Below are positions 18,047 to 26,698 of a DNA stretch of 64,000 nt, in pieces. The notes beneath the pieces were generated by a model, which was given only the letters and a program-made list of their open reading frames with translations, had not been told where the DNA came from and made no database searches. The translations under genes were made by a program, and so were the position numbers. Origin of the DNA: Hathewaya limosa (GTDB lineage: Bacteria > Bacillota > Clostridia > Clostridiales > Clostridiaceae); assembly GCF_030815255.1 (NCBI RefSeq), contig NZ_JAUSWN010000009.1, positions 50,169-114,168 of the forward strand, read 5' to 3'. Each line of letters starts with the position of its first letter. Position 1 is the stretch's first letter.

Positions 18047-19690
18047 TTATTTATGCAATTTAAAAATATTTCTTATAATATACTCATATAATTGTGGAAC
18101 TTCTTTAATTGAATAAGAAAGATTTAATCTTTCAGTATATTTATGAAAATCCTTTCCAAACCCTCCAAAAATAATACTTGGGATATTTAGTTTTTCAAGA
18201 CTTTCTATTGGAAGATTATAATTATATCCTAATCCTAAAATATTACTACATATACTTCTTATATCTTCTCCTTCATTTAATCCTGTATAGCTTAAATCAG
18301 AAATACCCATAAAATAACTTTCCTTGAAAATATCCCTATTAAACTTTTCCTTAGCATATTCTATAGTATTTTCTACTGCTTTTAAAAGAATCTTTGAATT
18401 TTTATCTTTAGAATCAAGAGTTCTAACTGGATAATATGAAGGTGAAAAACCAATTATTATTACAGGTGTTTTATCTGGATATTTTTCAAAGGTTTCTCTT
18501 ATTATATTTATTGCTATATTTTGATGTCCTAACTTTTGATTTTTCCATAATAAGATCTTTTCTTCTAATTCTTTGTTAAATTTATCACCATAAGTTTTTA
18601 AAACCTTTTCATAAAGTTCATTATATGTCATTACCTTAGGCTCAATATGATTTTCAACTTTATGTTCTCCTAAATGCTCATTATATAATTTCATATTAGA
18701 ATTAACTATATTTATGGCATTTTGAAAAGCTCTCAAAGAAAGTCTTTTTAGTTTATCTACAATTTCTTCTGGTGAACTTGTAAGATAAATCATATTGTAA
18801 TATGCGGCAGCTGCACAAGGTAATTGAACTGAATAAAGTTCTTTTAAATCCTTTTGTTTTAAACATACTGGTGGAGGAGTTATATTATCCTCTACTACAT
18901 CACAAAGTTCCACATTAACTTCCATAAGTTTATTTAGTTCAGATGCCAAAATATTGGGGTTAAGCCCACTAAAAGGTTCACACACATGGGATTCTTTGCC
19001 TACAAAATAGAAAAGAGGCATAATTTTTCCACAAGAACCTAAATAAATCTTTTTAGTAGTATCTCCATCATATTTAGGAAGTGTGCATTCTGAATTTAGT
19101 AAAGCTATAAATTCATATCCTTCTTCCTTACTTAATTTTTCAAGATATTCAGCAGCTGCTACCATTCCTTCTGAGTTACTTTCTTCTCCTGGTACTGCTA
19201 CCATCATTAAGTTTCCATCAATAGTATTGTTGGTTGATATTTCTCTTAAAACTTCCATATGGAGTGCTATTCCATACTTCATATCTGCAGAACCTCTTCC
19301 AAATAACCAATCTTCACTTTCTAAATCTTCTTTAACTTCTCTAGTTAATGGAAACTCCGAAACTCTTTTAGTAAATTCTTCTGCATCAAATGCTATATTT
19401 TTTAAATGTCCAAATTCATCTATCCCTACTACATCTGTATGTCCAGTAATAATTATTGTTTTATTCGTCTTTTTAGGATTTTCATATAATGCGGTTACAA
19501 AAAATCTATTATAGCAATCATCTTTTACTGGAATTTTTTTAACTTTATTTGGATTCTTTTTAAAATAAGGCATTTGTAATATCATATTATATATTTCTTC
19601 ACCTGAAAGATTCTCACTTTCAGTACCAGATATTCCTGGAACCTTTATTAGATGAAGAAGTGTATTCATCATTGACTCTTCTTTAATCAT
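18047..19690 (-). CDS. M20 family peptidase, RocB-like
   Basis: A 547-residue zinc hydrolase of the M20 family. Zinc-binding motifs are TGHTDVVG, GRGSADMKYG (bridging Asp) and PGEESNSEG (catalytic and ligand Glu). The length and the long C-terminal part match RocB of the arginine utilisation group rather than the 370-450-residue dipeptidases. The frame extends to 19759, but GAGGGTG sits 8 nt before the ATG at 19690, so that start is preferred. It is the last gene of an apparent amidohydrolase-EamA-M20 operon, which suggests uptake or salvage of a peptide or amino-acid derivative. Confidence 0.85.
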   Translation of the reverse strand: MIKEESMMNTLLHLIKVPGISGTESENLSGEEIYNMILQMPYFKKNPNKVKKIPVKDDCYNRFFVTALYENPKKTNKTIIITGHTDVVGIDEFGHLKNIAFDAEEFTKRVSEFPLTREVKEDLESEDWLFGRGSADMKYGIALHMEVLREISTNNTIDGNLMMVAVPGEESNSEGMVAAAEYLEKLSKEEGYEFIALLNSECTLPKYDGDTTKKIYLGSCGKIMPLFYFVGKESHVCEPFSGLNPNILASELNKLMEVNVELCDVVEDNITPPPVCLKQKDLKELYSVQLPCAAAAYYNMIYLTSSPEEIVDKLKRLSLRAFQNAINIVNSNMKLYNEHLGEHKVENHIEPKVMTYNELYEKVLKTYGDKFNKELEEKILLWKNQKLGHQNIAINIIRETFEKYPDKTPVIIIGFSPSYYPVRTLDSKDKNSKILLKAVENTIEYAKEKFNRDIFKESYFMGISDLSYTGLNEGEDIRSICSNILGLGYNYNLPIESLEKLNIPSIIFGGFGKDFHKYTERLNLSYSIKEVPQLYEYIIRNIFKLHK

Positions 19691-19770
19691 GTTTACTACA
19701 CCCTCTTGTATTAATATATTTTCAAATACGATAATACTCTTGTGCAAAACTTTTTTCAATAAAAACTATA

Positions 19771-20730
19771 TTAATGAACACATGAATTATCTTTAACTTT
19801 ATTATGATTTTTATATTTAAGCATTATAAAAGAACCAAATAATATAAACATTATTCCTAGAATTGTATTCATTGGTATTCCTTCTTTTAATATAAAAAAT
19901 GCTAAAATAGGTGCCAATGCAGGTTTTACAAAAAACACCAATGATGACATAACCACAGATGTTTTATCCATAGCTAAAAAATAAAATACATATCCAAGTC
20001 CTGTTACTATTACCCCTAAGTAAAGTAATATAAGCAAATTATCCATACTTATGCCTTTAAAAATAGGTATATTGTACAACATAGCCCCTGTTTCAGTTTT
20101 AGATATACCTTTAAATATAGGTAATTTAGATAATAAAATTAAAATCAACATTAAAAAATCTCCTACTAAAAAGGACACACCATTAATAACTATACTTCCA
20201 AACTTATGTGATTTAGTTTTTACAAGTACACTATATAATGAAAAAGTTACTGCGGATAAAACTGCTAGTCCAATACCTTGCAAATCAGAAATACTCAATT
20301 TTAAATTTAATGGATTCAAAATACAAGCAATACCTACTAAACTTATACTAATTGAAATAATATTGCTTTTATTTAATTTTTCTTTTAAGATCAAACAAGC
20401 AAATGGTATTGTAAAGACTGGATTTGTACTAAATAAAATAGCTACTATAGATGCCTTGGTATAACCAATGGCAACTTGCAAAACTGACATACTTATCACA
20501 ACACATAACAAACCTGTTAAAAGAAAATATTTTATATCACTTTTAGTTAACTTTATCTTTTTGTTTTTTAAAATTCTTATACTAGGTATTAATAATATTA
20601 ATCCTCCTATTAAAAATCTTAAAAAATTAAGTTGAAATGGATTAAAATCACTATTAGCTATTTTTCCTGCTATCTCCATAGTACTAAAAATAAATGCACC
20701 TAAAGCTATATATAAATATCCTTTTTTCAC
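19771..20730 (-). CDS. EamA-family (DMT superfamily) transporter
   Basis: A 319-residue membrane protein with ten predicted helices in two EamA repeats (about 6-150 and 165-305). The first begins YIALGAFIFSTMEIAGKIA and the second contains GLAVLSAVTFSLYSVLVK. Such proteins export or import metabolites and amino acids; the substrate is not evident. The start is a GTG with only a weak AAGGCAG upstream. It lies between the amidohydrolase and the M20 peptidase, 60 and 80 bases away on the same strand, so translation may depend on co-transcription. Confidence 0.88.
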   Translation of the reverse strand: MKKGYLYIALGAFIFSTMEIAGKIANSDFNPFQLNFLRFLIGGLILLIPSIRILKNKKIKLTKSDIKYFLLTGLLCVVISMSVLQVAIGYTKASIVAILFSTNPVFTIPFACLILKEKLNKSNIISISISLVGIACILNPLNLKLSISDLQGIGLAVLSAVTFSLYSVLVKTKSHKFGSIVINGVSFLVGDFLMLILILLSKLPIFKGISKTETGAMLYNIPIFKGISMDNLLILLYLGVIVTGLGYVFYFLAMDKTSVVMSSLVFFVKPALAPILAFFILKEGIPMNTILGIMFILFGSFIMLKYKNHNKVKDNSCVH

Positions 20731-20790
20731 TGTTCAACATCTGCCTTATTAAATATTTTTATACCCCAAAATTAGACTATACAATTTAAC

Positions 20791-21954
20791 CTATATATCT
20801 AATTTATATATAATGTTTCCATCTACAATTGTATAAAGTACTTTACTTTGTATTTCTAATGGGTCTCCATCAAATATAACGATATCTGCATCCTTTCCTT
20901 TTTTAATGCTACCAACTCTATGATCTATACCTAAAATTTGTGCTGGATTTATTGTTATAGCCTTTAAGGCTTCTTCTCTATCCATACCTGATTTAACAGC
21001 TAAAGATGCGCATATTGGAAGATATTCTAATGGTATAACTGGACAATCTGTTGTTATGGCAACCTTTAATCCCGCTTTACTTAAAACTCCTGGAGTTTTA
21101 AAAGATTTTTCTCTTAATTCATACTTTGATTTACTGGTTAAACTTGGTCCTACAATTGTGTCATATCCTTCTTTTGCTAGTTCATCTGCTATCAAATGTC
21201 CTTCTGTACAGTGATCTAATGTAAGCTTAAGCCCAAACTCTTTAGCTATTCTTATTGCAGTAAATATATCATCTGCTCTATGTGCATGAGCCTTTAATGG
21301 AATTTCTCCATGAATTACAGGAAGCATAGATTCTAATTTTATATCAAACTTAGGCCTCTTACTCTCATCCTCTCCTGCACTTTTAATTTTTCTATCATAC
21401 TCTTTAGTTTTCATTAATATTTCTCTAAACAAAGCTGCCGTAGCCATTCTTGTCATAGGTGATTTTCCTTTACTGTTGTAAACTCTCTTAGGATTTTCTC
21501 CGAAAGCACATTTCATAGCGGTAGGTGCCTTAATTATCATATTATCTATTCTTTTTCCATAGGTCTTAATAGTTGCAAATTGTCCTCCGATAATGTTAGC
21601 ACTACCAGGACCAACAGCAGCACAGGTAACACCTGATTTATAGGCATCTTTTAAAGCAGTATCCATTGGGTTAATAGCATCTATTGCTCTTAGCTCAGGT
21701 GTAATTGGATCGGTCATCTCATTTATATCACTACCTTCAAATCCTATTCCATCTTCTAAAATAGCAATATGAGTATGTGCATCTATAAAACCTGGCATAA
21801 CAATTTTGCCTTTTGCATCTATTACTTCTACATCTTTAGTAATTTTAATTTCTTTGCCTATCTCTTCTATTTTTCCATTTTTAATTAAAATAGAACTTTC
21901 TTCTAATACAATTCCTTCCATAGTAAAAATTTTACCATTTTTAATAAGTAACAT
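20791..21954 (-). CDS. Amidohydrolase (imidazolonepropionase/dipeptidase-like metal-dependent hydrolase)
   Basis: A TIM-barrel metal hydrolase of 387 residues. The first metal motif is FIDAHTHI (HxH), later metal or active-site positions are in VIHGEIPLKAHAHRADD and LTLDHCTEGH, and the terminal GSIKKGKDADIVIFDGDPL is the family's closing beta-sandwich signature. The frame extends seven codons upstream, but GGGGGAAAA directly precedes the ATG at 21954. It leads an apparent operon with the EamA transporter and the RocB-like peptidase, consistent with scavenging a cyclic or N-substituted amino-acid compound. The substrate is unknown. Confidence 0.88.
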   Translation of the reverse strand: MLLIKNGKIFTMEGIVLEESSILIKNGKIEEIGKEIKITKDVEVIDAKGKIVMPGFIDAHTHIAILEDGIGFEGSDINEMTDPITPELRAIDAINPMDTALKDAYKSGVTCAAVGPGSANIIGGQFATIKTYGKRIDNMIIKAPTAMKCAFGENPKRVYNSKGKSPMTRMATAALFREILMKTKEYDRKIKSAGEDESKRPKFDIKLESMLPVIHGEIPLKAHAHRADDIFTAIRIAKEFGLKLTLDHCTEGHLIADELAKEGYDTIVGPSLTSKSKYELREKSFKTPGVLSKAGLKVAITTDCPVIPLEYLPICASLAVKSGMDREEALKAITINPAQILGIDHRVGSIKKGKDADIVIFDGDPLEIQSKVLYTIVDGNIIYKLDI

Positions 21955-22047
21955 ATGATTTTCCCCCAAATACATAATTTTAATTTATAACTTTTATTTT
22001 ACTTCTTATAACAATTATATTCAATTGTTCCATATAATATAAAAATA

Positions 22048-22078
22048 AGGAATAAGTTTTAAAATTAAACCTATTCCT
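22048..22078 (-). terminator. Terminator of the arsR-trxA-trxB-like operon
   Basis: On the minus strand AGGAATAGGTTT pairs with AAACTTATTCCT (one wobble) around a short loop. TATTTTTAT follows. Confidence 0.7.
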
Positions 22079-22090
22079 CACCTTTATAAA

Positions 22091-22969
22091 CTATTTATTA
22101 TTTATATTATTTTTTAATTCGTCAATATATGATACTGCATTTAAAACGGCTACTTGACCTTCTCCTGCTGCCTTCATGTATTGATAAGGTTTTCCTATGC
22201 AATCTCCTGCCGCATAAAGACCTTGAAGATTAGTTTCCATTTTTCTATTTACCTTTATATGTGCACCATCAACCTCAATTCCTGGTACCAGCTGATTAGG
22301 TGATACACTATCCCTTAGAAAAAATACTCCATCTGTTTCTATTTCTCTACTTTTTGTAATAATTTTTTCTACCTTACTCTCTCCTACAACCTCATAAGGT
22401 CTATCCTTTACTACTTCAATTTCACTATTTAAATTGTACTCTCCACTATACATAGGAATATAATAAAGCTTTTTTGTAAGTTCACTAACATAATTAGCTT
22501 CTTCCTCTGCTTCTTTATTATAGCCAACCACAGTAACTATCTTTCCCTTATACAAGGGTGCATCACAAGTAGCGCAGTATCCCACACCTTTTCCTAGTAA
22601 TTCTTCCTCTCCTTTTATAGGTTTTGAAAATTCCACTCCTGTAGCCAATATTACGGTTGTAGCTTCGTAGATTTTTTCGTTAACCATAAGAGCAAAATAA
22701 TTACCCATTGCATATATGTTATTTATTCTTTCATAAGTTACATTTACATCCATTTTATCCATGTGAGTCTGAATTTTTTCTTTTAATTCTAATCCCGTAA
22801 CATCATAAAAACCTAAGTAATTATTAACTTTAGGGGCTTTTATCAATTTATTACTCAAATTTTTTTGTCCAAATATAATAACATTTTTATTCCTAATCTT
22901 AGCATTTATAGCAGCAGAAATTCCTGCTGGTCCACTACCTACTATAGCAATATCATATCTATTTTCCAT
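22091..22969 (-). CDS. trxB: Thioredoxin reductase-like flavoprotein lacking NADPH motifs
   Basis: A 292-residue FAD protein. The FAD site is IVGSGPAGISAA, the redox pair is CATC (Cys132/Cys135) and the second FAD motif is GLYAAGDCIG near the C-terminus. In the central nucleotide-binding domain (about 144-170), where NADPH-dependent enzymes have GGGDSA and HRRxxxR, this protein has VVGYNKEAEEEA and LYYIPMYSGEY. It therefore resembles ferredoxin-linked or flavin-type thioredoxin reductases known in clostridia more than NADPH-TrxR. AAAGGGG precedes the ATG. It follows trxA by 38 bases and presumably reduces that thioredoxin; the electron donor is inferred. Confidence 0.88.
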   Translation of the reverse strand: MENRYDIAIVGSGPAGISAAINAKIRNKNVIIFGQKNLSNKLIKAPKVNNYLGFYDVTGLELKEKIQTHMDKMDVNVTYERINNIYAMGNYFALMVNEKIYEATTVILATGVEFSKPIKGEEELLGKGVGYCATCDAPLYKGKIVTVVGYNKEAEEEANYVSELTKKLYYIPMYSGEYNLNSEIEVVKDRPYEVVGESKVEKIITKSREIETDGVFFLRDSVSPNQLVPGIEVDGAHIKVNRKMETNLQGLYAAGDCIGKPYQYMKAAGEGQVAVLNAVSYIDELKNNINNK

Positions 22970-23007
22970 ATTTAATCCCCTTTCATTATATTGCTTTAAT
23001 CATATTA

Positions 23008-23322
23008 CTATAAATATTTTTCTATCATTTGTTCAATAGCTGCTTGTGGCTTAAAACCTACACTAGTTTCTATACTGTTCCCTTCTTTAAAAACAATTAG
23101 AGTTGGTATACTTGCAACTCCATATTCCCTAGCAAGACCTTGATTTTCATCTACATTAACTTTAACAACTTTTATTTTTCCATCATATTTTTTTCCTAGT
23201 TCCTCCATAACTGGAGTAAGCATTTTACATGGTCCACACCAAGGTGCCCAAAAATCAACTACAACTGGTATACTACTTTTCTTTACCTCTTCTTCAAATA
23301 TGTTTTCATTTAGTTCTTTCAT
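23008..23322 (-). CDS. trxA: Thioredoxin
   Basis: A 104-residue cytoplasmic dithiol protein with the classical active site WAPWCGPCKM (Cys pair near residues 29 and 32), the buried Asp in VVDFWAP, and the cis-Pro motif SIPTLIVF. GGAGG precedes the ATG. It lies between the ArsR-type regulator and the reductase at 22091, all on one strand, forming a regulated redox operon. Confidence 0.96.
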   Translation of the reverse strand: MKELNENIFEEEVKKSSIPVVVDFWAPWCGPCKMLTPVMEELGKKYDGKIKVVKVNVDENQGLAREYGVASIPTLIVFKEGNSIETSVGFKPQAAIEQMIEKYL

Positions 23323-23419
23323 TTAAAATTCCTCCATTTATAATATATACATTTAGTATCTTTTATGAACTTCTTTTTTATTCTAATTCTTTATGGCTTT
23401 ATTTTTTAAACATATAACA

Positions 23420-23686
23420 CTATTTACTATTAAGATCTTCAACTAATTTTACGATTTCTAAAATCTTGGAATCTTTAATACTATAACAAGTTTTCATACC
23501 ATCTTTTCTAGCTATTAAAATTTTAGCATCTTTTAAAACTCTAAGATGTTGAGATACATTTGACTGACTAAACTCTACATCTTCATTTAACTTACAAACA
23601 CAACATTCTCCTGTCATTAGTTTTTTAATAATTTTTAATCTTACAGGATGAGCCAATGCCTTAAATATCTTTACAGTATCCTCCAT
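23420..23686 (-). CDS. ArsR/SmtB family metal- or redox-responsive repressor
   Basis: An 88-residue winged-helix repressor. The alpha3 metal motif is GECCVCKL (Cys28, Cys29, Cys31), close to the ELCVCDL arsenite site of ArsR. The recognition helix region is FSQSNVSQHLRVLKDAKIL. AAGGAGA precedes the ATG. It is the first gene of an operon with thioredoxin and its reductase, and a 12-bp inverted repeat overlaps the promoter, so it likely represses the three genes until a metalloid or thiol-oxidising signal arrives. Confidence 0.9.
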   Translation of the reverse strand: MEDTVKIFKALAHPVRLKIIKKLMTGECCVCKLNEDVEFSQSNVSQHLRVLKDAKILIARKDGMKTCYSIKDSKILEIVKLVEDLNSK

Positions 23687-23703
23687 AAATATTCTCCTTT
23701 ACT

Positions 23704-23750
23704 TAATAAGAATATAAGAAAATTCTAATATTCTTATTATATTTTGTCAA
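23704..23750 (-). promoter_or_regulatory. Promoter and ArsR-type operator of the arsR-trx operon
   Basis: On the minus strand, TTGACA (23750-23745), 17-bp spacer, TAGAAT (23727-23722). A perfect 12-bp inverted repeat, TAATAAGAATAT at 23704-23715 and its complement at 23728-23739, brackets the -10. This is the arrangement expected for autorepression by the ArsR protein. Confidence 0.72.
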
Positions 23751-23875
23751 TATATAATTTTTAACCTCTTTATGATAAATTTAACCACTCTGTAATAAAT
23801 TTAGGTTATTAAATAGTTTAAAATTATATTATAATATTTGTGTTAAATTTTTATAAATAACTAGAGGTGAATTAT

Positions 23876-24544
23876 TTGAGTAAAATACTTATTATTGAAG
23901 ATGAATTACCTATTTTAGATTTAATAAAAATGAATCTATCTTTAATAGGACATGAAATACACACTGCTAGTGATGGATTAGAAGGTTTTAATATGTTACA
24001 ATCCAGTACCTATGATCTATTATTAATAGATATTATGTTACCTAAAATGGATGGTTTTGAAATATTGGACAAAATAAATAAAAAATCCATGGGCATAATC
24101 ATACTATCAGCTAAGTTTGAGACAATAGATAAGGTTCGTGGTTTAAAGTTAGGTGCAGATGATTACATAACAAAACCTTTTGAAAGTATGGAACTTTTAG
24201 CAAGAGTAGAGGCTCTTCTAAGAAGATGTCAAAAAGAAGATCCTATAAATAACAACATTATTTACAAAAACCTTGAACTAAATGAAAATGAACGAACTGT
24301 TAAATTAAATGATATGTCTGTAGAATTAACTATTAAAGAATTTGAACTTTTATTGTTGTTACTTAAAAACCAAGATATAGCTTTTAAACGTGAAACTCTT
24401 TTAGATCATATTTGGGGATATTCATTTAGTGGTGGAACCCGTACAATCGATATGCATATTTCCAAATTACGCCAAAAACTTAATTTAGAAGATGAAATTA
24501 TAACTGTATATAAACTTGGTTATAAACTTAAAAAAATAACTTAA
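23876..24544 (+). CDS. OmpR-family response regulator
   Basis: Residues 1-118 form a receiver domain with the acidic pair in IIEDE, phospho-acceptor Asp in LLLIDIMLPKMDG, and the KP switch lysine in DDYITKPFE. Residues 125-222 form the winged-helix DNA-binding domain. The frame starts at a GTG at 23867, but GAGGTG covers it and is correctly spaced for the TTG at 23876, giving the normal MSKILIIEDE start. It is followed by its histidine kinase (19-base gap) and a lipoprotein. Confidence 0.93.
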   Translation: MSKILIIEDELPILDLIKMNLSLIGHEIHTASDGLEGFNMLQSSTYDLLLIDIMLPKMDGFEILDKINKKSMGIIILSAKFETIDKVRGLKLGADDYITKPFESMELLARVEALLRRCQKEDPINNNIIYKNLELNENERTVKLNDMSVELTIKEFELLLLLLKNQDIAFKRETLLDHIWGYSFSGGTRTIDMHISKLRQKLNLEDEIITVYKLGYKLKKIT

Positions 24545-24563
24545 CTTTAAGGAATATATAAAT

Positions 24564-26003
24564 ATGAAAATTTGGAAAAGTTTCTTTTTATGGTCAACAC
24601 TAGTTTGTGGAACATTATTTATACTATCTCAATTTATATTAATACAAAATAGTTATAATATCACTTTAAATAATAATATAAAAAAAGATATCTCAAACAC
24701 AAAACATCTACAATTATTTTTAGAAAGTACTATATTAGACTTTTTGAATACACCTGATCCGGAAGAACCTACATCTGAAAAGGATATACTTTTTACTAAA
24801 AAAGCTAAAACTTTTATTTCTATAAAATTAAATGAATACTTAAAATACTCTAAGGATACTTATGTAGAATTTACGGATGATCACAACAAAAAAATCTATT
24901 CTAATTTTCCATTTGATATAGCAAAACGTGAAGAATTAGAAAATAAGTCCAAACATATGAAATATATAATTAGAGACATACAGAATAAAGAATTTATATT
25001 TATTGTTACTCCTATTAAAGTAAATTCTAATCAAAATTATATCTTAACATATATATCAGATATCTCTGATACATTCCTTAGACGGACAGAAGATTATAAA
25101 TTCTCATTAAATCTTTTAATAATCTTTATAATTTTAATGGGAACTTCTATGTTAATAATAAGTAAAAAACTTAGTAAATCTATTACAGAATTAATAAATA
25201 AAATTAACATTTTTAAAGATGAAAATAAAATTTGTCCCAAATTCAATAAAAAGACTTTTTATGAAATAAAAATTTTAGAAAATGAAATTAACACTATGCA
25301 AGAGAGCTTAAAAGAAAATTTAAAAATATTAAGAGAAGAAAGTGAAAATAAACAAAACTTCATTCAAAGTTTCACCCATGAACTAAAAACTCCTTTAACC
25401 TCAATTATTGGATATTCAGACTTCCTGTTAAATGTAAAAAATATAGATAGTGAAACTAACTTAAAATGTCTTAACTATATAAAATCTGAAGGTAAACGTT
25501 TAGAAAATTTATCCTTTGTTCTTATGGACTTATTTTTAATTACTGGTACCTCTATTAATAAAAAAACTTATTCTACAAATTCTTTGATAATTGATTGTAT
25601 AAACTCAATAACACCTAAAGCAAATATGCGAAAAATTTCCTTATTGAGTAATATAAATGATTTTAAGCTATTTGTAGATGAAGAGCTTTTTAAAGTATTA
25701 TTACTAAACTTAATTGATAATGCAATTAAAGCATCCTCTGAAAATAGTAATATTATTATAAATTCTTATTTAAAAGATTCTAAAAAATATATAGAAATAA
25801 TAGATTTTGGAATAGGTATACCCAAAAAGGATTTAGATAAAATTAAAGAACCTTTTTACGTTGTGGATAAATCAAGAGCAAAAAAAAATCAAGGAGTTGG
25901 ATTAGGAATGTCTATAGTTTATAAAATATGTGATTTACTTAAAATAACTATTACTATTGAAAGTGAATTAAATAAAGGTACAAAGGTAACCTTATGTATA
26001 TAA
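24564..26003 (+). CDS. Membrane sensor histidine kinase
   Basis: A 479-residue kinase. Helix 1 is about 7-29, followed by an extracellular sensor of about 150 residues and helix 2 (about 184-204). A HAMP-like linker leads to the phospho-accepting SFTHELKTPLTSIIGY (His near residue 272). ATP-binding motifs are LLNLIDNAIKA (N box), IDFGIGIPK (G1) and GVGLGMSIV (G2). It pairs with the regulator just upstream and overlaps the lipoprotein gene by 10 bases. The signal is unknown. Confidence 0.93.
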   Translation: MKIWKSFFLWSTLVCGTLFILSQFILIQNSYNITLNNNIKKDISNTKHLQLFLESTILDFLNTPDPEEPTSEKDILFTKKAKTFISIKLNEYLKYSKDTYVEFTDDHNKKIYSNFPFDIAKREELENKSKHMKYIIRDIQNKEFIFIVTPIKVNSNQNYILTYISDISDTFLRRTEDYKFSLNLLIIFIILMGTSMLIISKKLSKSITELINKINIFKDENKICPKFNKKTFYEIKILENEINTMQESLKENLKILREESENKQNFIQSFTHELKTPLTSIIGYSDFLLNVKNIDSETNLKCLNYIKSEGKRLENLSFVLMDLFLITGTSINKKTYSTNSLIIDCINSITPKANMRKISLLSNINDFKLFVDEELFKVLLLNLIDNAIKASSENSNIIINSYLKDSKKYIEIIDFGIGIPKKDLDKIKEPFYVVDKSRAKKNQGVGLGMSIVYKICDLLKITITIESELNKGTKVTLCI

Positions 26004-26596
26004 AAAGATTTTTTATATTTATTGGATTAATCATGATCTTCTTGACTTTAATTGCCTGTACTCAACGACATGTTGTTAAAGATAAATTATATATTATAGC
26101 AGAAGAACATGCTAATATTAATATCAAGGATGTAAATATTTTAAAAAGTTTAGGTAAAAATTTAAGTAAATCTGAGGCTACATCTTTAGCATATTCTATA
26201 CTAAATAAATATTTTGAAATATCCCCAAAGAGTATAATTTCATACGATACTTATGTAGTATATAACAACGAAAAGAGAACTTATACTTGGAATGTCTATC
26301 TTAGAAATAATGATAATAATATATACTTAGTTTCCATAGATACAATTTCCGGATTGGTTCTTCATATAGATACAACTGGCATCACTACTTTTACCGAATC
26401 CCAAGAACTACTATCACGCGATGATGTTCTTATCATTTTAAAAAATTTTTTTAGAGAAGATATTAAAAATATTAAATTAATAGATTATACCTTTCAAAAT
26501 TACATGGGAAAAGCTAATGTATCTATTAATAATGTTTCCTACTTTGTTTTAATAGATACTCATTCTAAAAAAGTAGATCTTATATATAAGAATTAA
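25994..26596 (+). CDS. Putative lipoprotein with PepSY-like repeats
   Basis: A 200-residue lipoprotein: hydrophobic signal followed by the lipobox LIAC (Cys22). The mature part seems to hold two small alpha/beta units (about 50-125 and 130-200) resembling PepSY-like domains, with YTWNVYLRNN and the SIDTISGLVLHID strand pattern; I call this tentatively. Its ATG overlaps the end of the kinase gene by 10 bases, so it is translationally coupled and may modulate the kinase or be its main output. No other function is evident. Confidence 0.72.
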   Translation: MYIKRFFIFIGLIMIFLTLIACTQRHVVKDKLYIIAEEHANINIKDVNILKSLGKNLSKSEATSLAYSILNKYFEISPKSIISYDTYVVYNNEKRTYTWNVYLRNNDNNIYLVSIDTISGLVLHIDTTGITTFTESQELLSRDDVLIILKNFFREDIKNIKLIDYTFQNYMGKANVSINNVSYFVLIDTHSKKVDLIYKN

Positions 26597-26644
26597 AATA
26601 CGAATTTACAACTTCATTACATTTTTATTATATTTCTAATATAC

Positions 26645-26685
26645 CCTTAGTATATTCTTATTTACATAAATAAGAATTACTAAGG
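26645..26685 (+). promoter_or_regulatory. Leader hairpin covering the asnB ribosome site
   Basis: CCTTAGTA (26645-26652) pairs with TACTAAGG (26678-26685), and an 11-bp AT stem (26654-26664 with 26667-26677) lies above it, with a single bulged base. The outer strand includes half of the AAGGAGG ribosome site (26682-26688), and TTTTTTTATTTT follows the stem. It could act as an intrinsic terminator for the upstream operon, as a translational mask for asnB, or both. Confidence 0.55.
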
Positions 26686-26698
26686 AGGTTTTTTTATT

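Noticed and set aside
26597..26698. T-box leader for asnB
   Set aside because: The intergenic region is about 100 nt with one AT hairpin. There is no T-box core sequence or specifier stem.
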